Below, piece after piece: positions 22,147 through 34,100 of a DNA stretch of 64,000 nt. Made by a program: the position numbers and the translations under genes. The stretch comes from Triplophysa rosa (lineage: Eukaryota; Chordata; Actinopteri; Cypriniformes; Nemacheilidae), in assembly GCF_024868665.1 (NCBI RefSeq), contig NC_079901.1, positions 2,741,329 to 2,805,328 on the forward strand, read 5' to 3'. The notes below the pieces were generated by a model, which made no database searches, was not told the DNA's origin, and saw nothing but the letters and a program-made list of their open reading frames with translations. Position 1 is the first letter of the stretch. Each line of letters starts with the position of its first letter.

Positions 22147-25100
22147 ATGCCGTTAAAGTTGACCACTCAAGCGTACAGCAAGATGCTCCTGCACGCCGCT
22201 AAATATCCACAATGCGCCGTTAACGGGCTGCTGGTGGCCGAGAAGCATAAGAGGAAGGACGGTGCGAGAGACGCGGCGCTCTGCGTTGACTGCGTGCCGC
22301 TTTTTCACGGGCCCCTGGCGCTCGCGCCCATGTTGGAGGTGGCACTCACACTGGTAAGACTTTAATTTATTTGCGCTGTAACTAATACATGTCCTTTTCA
22401 TTTATGTATTCATTGTGGACCGCCAGGTTTTTACCGTTAAAACCGCTATGAAATCCCTGTATATGTAGTTGGTTTTGGGCCTCCTTGTAGAGCAGTGGTC
22501 GGGAACCTATGGCTCGCGAGCCACATGTGGCTCTTTTCAAAAAGCATTTGGCTCGCCAGGTATCTTACCCTTCACCAACATTTGATCGTTAAAAACATCA
22601 TAATATATATTACTATTTCAGGTTGTCCTGGCCAATACACGCATGCAGTGCTATCCGCAAGTCGCGTCACGACACTAATCAACGGCAAACAACGTTTATG
22701 TTCCCAATTCGCGTGCTTTTTACCCAGAGCGCGAGGTCTTTAGAAGAGCGAGCGTCATGCTTTTATTGAAAGTTACGGCTCTCTGTGGCGTATGATACAG
22801 AACTTGTTGCCACGCTACGTAAAAAGTTTTAAAAACACATGGAAGCAGATGGAAGAAAACTGCGACGCGTCAGTATGGATGCGCTGTGTTTAGCTCCTCA
22901 TTTCCGTGTGAGCAGTCTTTCTCGCATATGAAGTCCATACAGCTGTCAAGGTTGACAGAGGTGTTGTAATGCCGGTATGTAAGTGTCTTGACCACCTACG
23001 AACCGAACTACAAAAGCTATTAGCAAGACGCTAGTTATGTTCGCTTTTATGAGGTGTTGAGCAGACCGATCGGCCTATAACATCAACGTGCCGCAAGAGC
23101 AGAGCTCCGTTTGTATGGCGTTCCAAAGGGTCCTAAAAACGACTTTGCAGCACACACTCGTCTCACTGAACTATGGAGCGAAAATTGTGCCTAAACTTAA
23201 CAAACAAATCCAGCGTTTTGCAAACAAACGCAACCTTTTTTGCAAAAGAAACTAAACTCTGAAACAAACAGAAAGCGTTTTACAAATATATAATGCAATT
23301 CGAGAGAAAATGCAAAGGTGTACTATATAAATGTACTGTGTTTAAGTCTCACCTTTTTATGAGATTCTCTCAGCTTGATTTTCTCACAAATGTGATCGTG
23401 CAGATTTTCTCACAAATGTGACCGTGCAGATTTTCTCACAAATGTGATCGTCCAGATTTTCTCGTCCAGATTTTCTCACAAATGTGATCGTCCAGATTTT
23501 CTCACAAATGTGATCGTGCAGATTTTCTCACAAATGTGACCGTACAGATTTTCTCGAGTTATGCAACTTCTCCCAAAACAGCAGATAGTTCAATTGTTTG
23601 ACTTAGATTTATATTATGTTTTTTTGTGCTGGTTTATTTTATTGCAAAAATTGCCCAAATAGCTTGAAATAGCCAAAAAAATAGCAGCATTCATTTTAAA
23701 CCTAAATAGGCTAATGGCAACCAAACAAAGCCGACGACTGACTGAAACAACTGCCACGAGATTTATTTGCTTTTCCATTTTTATAGCCTAGAAAGCTCTC
23801 TACTTTAATGCCATAGTGTTTAGACATAATGTTAAATACTTTTTATCTATGATTGTTATTTATAAAAGTCAAACATATGTATCAGTGCAACTTTCATGCA
23901 GAAAAATCACTAAAAACCGAGTCGCATCTCAGAAAGAGCCAAAATACTATACTGAAATCTTACAAAAAAATTGACATATAAAAATATAAATAAATATAAA
24001 TCAGGCCCGGTTCCTGCCAGGTGCAGAAGTGTGGACTTGCAGATATCCTGGGTGGGGATATACCCCAACCCACAGACAGTATAGCTGCAGACAAAATTAA
24101 GAGTCCATTTAAAAAGTATTTTCCTCTTTTTCTGATAAGAATGTGATTTGGTAAAATGATATTTTTGTTTATTTCCGTGAACTTTTGACAACATTTCTCC
24201 CAAATTTCATATAATTTATTTTTATTTATTTGAGAAAATGAACTGGTGAAACGGTGAAAACAGAAAAGATGATCTGCATTTTTAAAACAGAAACACAGCA
24301 AAAACAAGTTCATATTTAGTTTTAAGCAACACAAAACTAAGAAAACGTTAGAAAACGTAAAAAAATGTTTTATGAAATAACCCAGATTTTTTTTAATTAG
24401 TTTGTTATCGTGCTCAGTCACTCTTGAGGTTTGCTTTTGTTGGAATTCAACAAACACTGCAGTATATGACTGCAATACATGCAGGATTTAAATGATTTAT
24501 TTTTATATAAATATAAAAAACAGACAACATTTCATTGATGTTTTACACCTTAAATAAAGCGGTTATGTAAACTGGACATAAATAGAAGCCTACAAAATAA
24601 AGTGGGCTAAGAACATTCCCCATTCACTGAACGATCACTGATTTCTGTTTAATTTCTTTTAATGAATTGAATGAATTAATCTGATTACACTGCACAATGA
24701 ACTTTACATCGTGTCTGCTGTTTTTTATGTGGTATCGTGAGCGCGCATCGCGCCTAAACTGAACTATTTTGCACATTTTTCGCTACCACCTGCAGCGTGA
24801 ATTGGGGTGTTTGAGATGGAGAGAACAGATTTATTTCTGAAGCGGGAGCTTCGGAAGATGGAGCTTTCAGTCATTACTGAAAGTCAATAGGTTAAAATCT
24901 AGCCTATATATTGCAAGCAAATAATAGCTGTTTGTTAACAGCACAAAATAAGACCGCAAAAAGAAAATGAATCTGATTTTACTGCACAATTAATTTGTAC
25001 ATGCTTAATTTTACATATGTGCAGTGCGTCTAAAATTCCTTTGCACAGTATTTTGCTTTTAGCACATGCTGTAGCATGTAGCATGTCGTTACAAACTAAA

Positions 25101-28100
25101 GCCAGAGCAGTGAAGTGAAGAGTGACGTTGCTTTCAGCCAATAAAAATACAACAATTTTTGGTGTTATTTTTTATTCTCATTGGGTGGGCAAGACAGAAG
25201 TTTAGGGGGATTCAGCCCACCCCTGCCCATGCCTAGAGCTAGAGCCCTGATATAAACAACAAAATATGTCAAAATTCCCTTATAAGAAAGTATCCTTGAA
25301 AAAGTAGTTTGTTTTGTGAACGTAAACAGTTGGGAAACAAGAACGAGAGAATGAGATGGGGTGGAGGGGTGACAACATTGAAATGCATCCAGTTTGTTGT
25401 AGTTATTTGTATATTAAAACCAATGCATAATTCATTATTTATTATTAAGAACAGCAACTGATTATTATTAACAGTTTCAATAAATTTCATGAGACTAACT
25501 GAATGAAACTTGATGAATGAAATTAATTCAGTTTCTGGCACTGGCAAGGGTGGCACGCAAGGAAATGTTCATGGCTTCTTCCTATAGAAACTAATTCCCA
25601 ATAGCACCACCTGCTGTTGCACATGCATTTGGTGAGAAAATCTGCACGGTCACATTTGTGAGAAAATCTGCACGATCACATTTGTGAGAAAATCTGCACG
25701 GTCACATTTGTGAGAAAATCTGGACGATAACATTTGTGAGAAAATCTGCACGGTCGCATTTGTGAGAAAATCTGCACGATCAGATTTGTGAGAAAATCAA
25801 GCTGAGAGAATCTCATAAAAAGGTGAGACTTAAACACAGTACATTTATATGTTACGCCTTCGCATTTCCTCTCGAATTGCATTATGTATTTGTAAAACGC
25901 TTTCTGTTTGTTTCAGAGTTTAGTTTCTTTTGCAAAAAAGGTTGCGTTTGTTTGCAAAACGCTGGATTTGTTTGTTAAGTTTAGGCACAATTTTCGCTCC
26001 ATACTGAACGTGACGTCTGCGTCTGCCACTTCACTCATTCCTCTGCATGAACGTGACGTCTGCGCCTGCTAAACGTGACGTCTGCGTCTGCAGCGCAAAA
26101 CGGACGGAGCTTGATTTAGTCCAGCTCCACCTCCGTGAGTTTAGTGAAGCGCTATCAAGCGCCCCCGACTGGCTGTTAATGTAAGTCTGACATGCACCTA
26201 CATGTAAACAATTATTAACAGAAAACAATTGTATACTTTCTGTTTATTGCTTTAACTAACAGTGGCAAACACACCGCCAAGTAATAAATACATGTTCGCG
26301 TGAATTTTACTGATCTTAAATTAAGATTTTATTTAAACTAGCAACTAAATGCCTCTTTATATTTAAGGCTTTTAACTTGAGGTTATTTAACATAAAATAT
26401 ATAACTTGACACAATTAATACTTTTCAGAAGATCGCATGAAATTACCTTCTTCTCCGTTGCTGCCACCTCTCCCATGCAGACACTGGCACTGTACCTGTT
26501 ACTACCCCCATAAGTCTAGGGTTCAAAAGGAGGCACATAACAGAATAAAAATGGCGTTGTGTGTGTGTCAGCTGCAAGACTTAAGATCACTCAATTAAAA
26601 AAAGATCTGAAAAATAACTCATGTCAAAGGAAGCAAAATAGTTATTTTATTAACAAAATTGTTGAAGGGTTTCAAGCTTCAAGAGGGGGGTTTAAGCCAA
26701 AATAATAAACAAAAGACACTCTACCTAGTGTCTAACACAATAAAAAAGAACAAAAATACAGCAAAATACCCTACCTTCCTTACTAACAGGAGAAAACAAG
26801 AACAAAAGAAAATAAATTGGCACCCACCTCTCTACTAACCTTTTAACTTGTGTTAACAAAAATGGATCAGTTTAGCAATGAATACAATAACAAACACAAT
26901 TAAATAAACTTTAGGGATATGGGCATTTTTCAATAATTTCATATTCGAATATTTGAGCTAATAAAAAACGAATATTCGTTTATTTAAATTAAATGAATAA
27001 AGACGTAATTTTTTTTAAATACATAAAAACTGCATTTAAACATGCGCAAAGCGAAATCATACAAAAACCAGACATACAAAACTAAACGAACAAAACACAA
27101 CGGTATATGGTTGTCTTGTTTATTTTGTTTTACATGTTCTTGATAAGAAAAACAAACATATAGGTCTGTTTAATTCTGTGAAAGTCTGTTCAACAAGTCG
27201 ACGGTTAACAAGCCGACAGCGGAGAAAACGCATTGCTCGTCTCTAACTCCCGGTAACGAAACCCAGATCTGACAAGAATATCTGGCTATATTGTTTATAA
27301 TGTTAATAATAAATGAAGTAAACAGCCTTACCTCCATGCCGACTGTTAATTGATCCTAAAAACAAAGACGGAGCCATTGTAGTGCTTGTTTATTACGTGA
27401 CCGTCATCTGAGGAAGAATTACTAATCCTGTTAATCAGCATGGCATATAAATATTGTTTTCTTTGTCGTTTCATGGTCTGTGTCTGTCTTGTTTAGCTTT
27501 GCATTGCATTTGCATCAATAAATAAAACCAACTAAGGTAGCCTAACTATGGAATTGCAGCGCGTTTTAAAACAAACAAACAAAAAAGCATCCGTGCGAAT
27601 TTATTTATAGGCGAATGGTATATGGGATCAGAATTGTTGCAATATTCTGAATAAATAAACTATGATCCGCAAATAAATATAGAGAGTTTCACAAACATTT
27701 TTTAAATCCACATATGCACAAAAAGCGAACCATAAATATATGTTAGACGTTTCACAAAAATAAATGGAATTCACAAATAAATACAATGAGATTTGCAAAT
27801 AAAAAATATTTACAAATTTATTTCAATGGCATTTATTTGTAGATCACTTTCTGCACATTTGTGGATCACATTCTGCACATTTGTGGATCGCTTTCTGCAC
27901 ATTTGTGGATCGCTTTCTGTGCATTTGTGAATCGCTGCACGCATTTGTGGATCAGTGCACGCATTTGTGGATGGCCCTCTGTGCATTTGTGGATTTTGAA
28001 ACATTTCTAACGTCAAGACGTGCGCACAATCCACAAATATGTGGACTCCGCCCACTATCTACGCAAGCCAATCGGGTAACTTCCGCTTTCGTTGTCCAAT

Positions 28101-31100
28101 AGGGCACGTTCTAACTTCAGCCAATCACGTTTTGTTCTGCACTAAGATTCAGGGAGCTAACATGGCGGCTAGTGGTGGTCTAAAATGCGTGATATACTAA
28201 GAAATGTGAATGGCCTCTTCTTTATACTACTCCGTAATGATTGTTTGTGTTTATATGCATTGTCCGTATGTTAGTAACAAACGACTGAAATGTTTTCAAC
28301 TTGATAACAGCGTGCACGGACTGGGGTGGACAATCCCGGTGACTGATTTGGTCTGCTGCAAGCCAGCCGTTTTATTGTCTTTATGTACCAAAGTGATAAA
28401 TTCCGATTTTGGCATTCGATAAAATATAATCTGTTTCCCCGATACTGCATGGGTAAGCAGCTAGTTCGCGCCGCACACTCAGCGTGGCGTGGAGTTTCAA
28501 GGTGCGCAGCGTTTGCATTGCAATGCGCACTGCAGCTGTCGGTGTAGGTTACTACCTACACCGACACCTAAATACCTAAATAAATTTGTAAATATTTTTT
28601 ATTTGCAAATCTCATTGTATTTATTTGTGAATTCCATTTATTTTTGTGCAATGTCTAACATATATTTATGGTTCGCTTTTTGTGCATATGTGGATTTAAA
28701 AAATGTTTGTGAAACTCTATATTTATTTGCGGATCATAGTTTATTTATTCAGAATATTGCAACAATTCTGATCCCATAATGGTAAAAGGTACCAGTCTTA
28801 TGCTAAGATTTAGATTAGATTCAACTTTATTGTCATTGCACATGTACAAGTACAAGGCAACGAAATGTGACCTCTGCATTTAACACATCCAGAGAGTAGT
28901 GAACACACGCACAGCAAGAGCTATCACTGCAGCGCCCGGGGAGCAAGTAGGAGTAAGGTGCCTTGCTCAAGGGCACCTCAGTTGTTACCCGCCGGCCCTG
29001 GGAATCGAACCGGCAACCTTCTGGTCACGAGTGCGACTCTCTAACCATTAGGCCACAACTGCCCTACCAAACTTATTAATTAATTATTATTATTAATTAA
29101 TTAATTATTGCCATGTTTGCACATACAAGGAATTTGTTTTGGTGACAGGAGCATCCAGAACACAGAAACAGCAACAACAGTACACAGAGACCATAACACA
29201 ATAGAATACAGTACACAATGATTTAAATAAGGGCCTATGGGTATAAAAAATTAAGAAATACAATACAATAAACATAAGATAAAGATATAGAGAGTGTAAA
29301 GCTATGTATGTAAATATGTACAAGTAAAAAATAAGAATAGACTATTGTAGTACAAGGTATGTGCTATATACAGCAGAATGAATGAAATATAATTTACAGA
29401 AAAAGTTGTATAAAAATAGATAGTGTATTATCTGGAGGATATAATTAATATTAATTATTGAGTTATTAATTGCACGGTGTGTAAAAACATTTAACTGTTC
29501 AAGAGGTAGATGGCCTGAGGGAAGAAGCTGTTTTTGTGTCTGGTTGTTTTGGTGCTCAGTGCTCTGTAGCGCCGACCAGACGGCAGCATTGTGAAGAGTT
29601 GATGGCTTGGATGTGAGAGGTCCAGGGTGATTTTCTGAGCCCTTTTCCTCACTCTGGATGTATACAGTTCTTGGAGGGTGGGCAGGGCAGCACCAATGAT
29701 CTTCTCAGCCGTCCGAACCGTCCTCTGTAGTCTTCTGATGTCTGAATTTGTGGCTGAGCCAAACCAGACAGTGATGGATGTGCAGAGGACAGACTCTATG
29801 ACAGCTGAGTAAAACTGTTTTAATAGAGTTTGTGGTAGGTTGGACTTCTTCAGCTGATGTAAGAAGTACAACCTTTGCTGGGCTTTTTTAGCAATGGAGC
29901 CAATGTGATTGTCCCACTTCAGGTTCTGAGAGATGGTGGTGCCCAGGAACCTGAATGACTCCACTGCTGCCACAGTGCTGTTCATGATGGTGAGAGGGGG
30001 GAGTGCAGGGGGGTTTCTCCTGAAGTCCACAATCGTCTCCACTGTTTTAAGCGTGTTCAGCTCCAAGTTGTTATGACTGCACCAGACAGCCAGCTGCTCA
30101 GCCTCCTGTCTGTACGCAGACTCATCACCATCCTGGATGAGGCCAATGAGTGTGGTGTCGTCTGCAAACTTCATAAGTCTGACAGAAGGGTCCTGGGCAG
30201 TGCAGTCATTTGTGTACAGGGAGAAGAGCAGTGGGGAGAGAACGCACCCCTGGGGGGCGCCAGTGCTGATTGTGCGGGTGCTGGATGTGAGTTTCCCCAT
30301 TCTCACTAACTGCTGCCTGTCTGTCAGAAAGCTGGTGATCCACTGACAGATAGAGCCAGGAACAGATAGCTGGGTTAACTTTGTCTGGAGCAGTGATGGG
30401 ATGATGGTGTTGAAAGCAGAGCTGAAGTCCACAAACAGGATCCTCACATAGGTCACTGGTCTATCCAGATGTTTCAGGACAAAGTGCAGCCCCATGTTAA
30501 CTGCATCCTCAACAGACCTGTTTGCTCTGTAGGCAAACTGCAGGGGTAAGGGTTCTGTGATGTCCTGTGTGGGTTCATTAAGGGTTCTGTGATGTCCTGT
30601 GATTCTGTGATTAGTTAGCCTAATAGCCTATATTTCTAACAACCGCTCTGAACAAGTTATAGAAATAAATAAATTAATCATTTAATATTACGTTGGTATT
30701 CTTATTCCAACTCATATTTAAGTAATGTTAACGAATTTTATGGCTCACGTTTTTAAAACATTTTAATATGGTGATGTGAGCCGAGCATAAAATGCGATCC
30801 GAGCATCCGGTGTGTAAACTTAAAATATTTAAACTAGCTTGCGATCTGAACAAAGATCTAGGAACATATGATTTTTTTATATTTTCTGTATATTATAAAT
30901 TCATTACAGATGACGGGAAGAAGTGTTAAATAAGACGTGACAACTCTAGGGTCTTCTGCAGAGGTAACTTAACCCTGTGGTGACGCAGTTTTTATTCTTA
31001 TGAAAAATATGAATATTTGAATAGCATTTTTATTCGGATCCAGTATTTGAACATTCGTGCACATTGCTAGTTAAGAGCCTCGCTAAAACCAGACAAAGTG

Positions 31101-34100
31101 AACATGTTGGTTTTCCTCGCACGAAACGGTCCGTGTACGTCTTGTTAGTTTGATTTTCAATTTGAAACTGAACAAGCAGGAATGAGAAAACAGCGCATTT
31201 TTTTCGCCTGTTCGTTCGGTTAAAAAATGAAAAAACGAGAATTTGGCTTGTTTTTTTTTAGTTTTTACGCTCAAGATTAGAAAACGGATAAACGGCTTTA
31301 ATTCTCGTTTTCCACATGTGGGCGGGAAGAAACGCCCTCTTTCCGCGGATTGGTCAACCAAATACCGACCCTGACGTCATCATGTCTTCCTCAGTTCCAA
31401 TGGACAGAATACAGGTCCTCCGATGCTGTTGCGATCTCTGACATTAAACAGCTGTATAAGGCAGATGTTTGACTGGGCGTTCTTCTTCTTCTAATTGGTC
31501 AATGCTTTTCAGGAAAGAAGAACTCAAATACTAACCATTGAATGTGGTTACATGACCCACAGGGGTAGTTTGGTTTCCTTTTCAACACATGTACACATGC
31601 CAGACGGCCCTGTTACTTCTCCAATGAAAAGTGCATTTTTCACTGGTTTCCATCCAAATAATTGGATACAAAAAATCTGAGCCACCTTTATTGGAAAGTA
31701 AAAAAGTTTTTTCAAAGATTTCATATTATGTACACTCACCTAAAGGATTATTAGGAACACCATACTAATACGGTGTTTGACCCCCTTTCGCCTTCAGAAC
31801 TGCCTTAATTCTACGTGGCATTGATTCAACAAGGTGCTGAAAGCATTCTTTAGAAATGTTGGCCCATATTGATAGGATAGCATCTTGCAGTTGATGGAGA
31901 TTTGTGGGATGCACATCCAGGGCACGAAGCTCCCGTTCCACCACATCCCAAAGATGTTCTATCGGGTTGAGATCTGGTGACTGTGGGGGCCATTCTAGTA
32001 CAGTGAACTCATTGTCATGTTCAAGAAACCAATTTGAAATGATTCGAGCTTTGTGACATGGTGCATTATCCTGCTGGAAGTAGCCATTAGAGGATGGGTA
32101 CATGGTGGTCATAAAGGGATGGACATGGTCAGAAACAATGCTCAGGTAGGCCGTGGCATTTAAACGATGCCCAATTGGCACTAAGGGGCCTAAAGTGTGC
32201 CAAGAAAACATCCCCCACACCATTACACCACCACCACCAGCCTGCACAGTGGTAACAAGGCATGATGGATCCATGTTCTCATTCTGTTTACGCCAAATTC
32301 TGACTCTACCATTTGAATGTCTCAACAGAAATCGAGACTCATCAGACCAGGCAACATTTTTCCAGTCTTCAACTGTCCAATTTTGGTGAGCTCGTGCAAA
32401 TTGTAGCCTCTTTTTCCTATTTGTAGTGGAGATGAGTGGTACCCGGTGGGGTCTTCTGCTGTTGTAGCCCATCTGCCTCAAGGTTGTGCGTGTTGTGGCT
32501 TCACAAATGCTTTGCTGCATACCTCGGTTGTAACGAGTGGTTATTTCAGTCAAAGTTGCTCTTCTATCAGCTTGAATCAGTCGGCCCATTCTCCTCTGAC
32601 CTCTAGCATCAACAAGGCATTTTCGCCCACAGGACTGCCGCATACTGGATGTTTTTCCCTTTTCACACCATTCTTTGTAAACCCTAGAAATGGTTGTGCG
32701 TGAAAATCCCAGTAACTGAGCAGATTGTGAAATACTCAGACCGGCCCGTCTGGCACCAACAACCATGCCACGCTCAAAATTGCTTAAATCACCTTTCTTT
32801 CCCATTCTGACATTCAGTTTGGAGTTCAGGAGATTGTCTTGACCAGGACCACACCCCTAAATGCATTGAAGCAACTGCCATGTGATTGGTTGATTAGATA
32901 ATTGCATTAATGAGAAATTGAACAGGTGTTCCTAATAATCCTTTAGGTGAGTGTATAATCAAATGGAAAATAGGAAATTACAAAAAAAACCAATGTTGCC
33001 TTTAGGCAACATTGTACCATAATGGAATCCGATAAGGCCATACCAAACACACATATAATTACATTTATCTAACATTGCACTTAACATCAAAAGACATTAA
33101 ACACGTTACAATTTGTAATGGTTTGGAGAAACATACGAAGGATACACTAAGAATCCCGTTAAGAGAGGAAATTCGTTTTTATTTTTTTTAATACCAATGG
33201 AAATACAGTATGACAAAATGTTTTATGTCAGGGGTGAGAAATAGATTTTTATATATATATATAACTTTTTATATAAAGAAAAACGGAAAGATAATAGTTT
33301 TTAATTAGTGATTCTCTTCTTAAATACTTTTTTGGTTAAAATATGTTCCGATTAATATGTGGCACAAATTGTTACCCCAATTAAATAATTAAAAAATCAT
33401 ATAAAATTAAACTTAATAGTTAAAATTTGTTAGACACCATTTAGAAAGTATGTACGTTTTATTTATACGTTATGGACCGTTTTTGTGAATTACATACTTT
33501 TATTTAAGTAAAGTTTTGAATGATTATTTAATATTTTAAAGCCGTGTTTTAAAGGTGTGTCTATGACTGATATTATATATTTAACGCTTACATAAATCTG
33601 AGCAAGCTGACAAAGTATGCCTTACATCCCACACAATCAGACCTTTTTGATGGGTTCTGTGTTTTTTTTCAGCAGGGTCCATAGTAATGTCAGACACGTT
33701 GCTCTGTCAATTCTTTCTATTGAATTGGTGAAAACAACTCAAGTCAAAACTTTGCTTTCATGTGCACACAGTACATTATGCCCAATGAAATTCTATGCAG
33801 ACCAAACGATAAACACTACAATTGAGTACGAGTAGCCTATGTCTTATAATAGTAACACAAACATCCAATGTTGATCTGCAGACATGCCTCTGCAGGAAAA
33901 GCCAGAATGGTTCAAAAAGGATTTGGTAATCTAGATAACGACTCTCTACAACTGTTGTTGGCAGAATAGAAAAACTAGACTGTTAAAGACTTGAAAAACG
34001 TGGTCTGGTGTGATGGTTCTTGATTTTTGCTGAGAAACGACTGATGGCTACGTACAGTAGTATGATAATGCACCATGCCACAGTCTCAAACTGGTTTAAT

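Larger units (their letters stand above)
23174..26001. mobile_element. Fold-back element 1 with TA target sites and 26-bp arrays
   Basis: Ends TGGAGCGAAAATTGTGCC and its inverse, each abutted by TA (23172-23173, 26002-26003). The inverted arms are about 390 bp (23174-23560 and 25630-26001). Inside each arm is an array of a 26-bp unit. The middle is largely a separate hAT insertion (24002-25249). No transposase seen, so non-autonomous; TA duplication suggests mobilisation by a Tc1/mariner-like or other TA-targeting enzyme. Confidence 0.8.

Noticed and set aside
23960..24475. 171-codon minus-strand ORF
   Set aside because: Low-complexity Phe/Lys/Ile-rich translation of AT-rich DNA, no family resemblance.
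23378..25800. CRISPR-like repeat array
   Set aside because: Units are contiguous tandem repeats without spacers, inverted in two transposon arms, in a eukaryotic genome.
29000..29067. A tRNA gene (A and B boxes present)
   Set aside because: The tRNA-like head continues into a SINE body and L2-type tail; no intact cloverleaf was found.
26912..31069. TAGGGATATGGGCATT... and ...GTGCACATTGCTA as ends of one 4.2-kb hAT element
   Set aside because: The terminal similarity is weak and the 8-bp flanks (ATAAACTT / GTTAAGAG) do not match.
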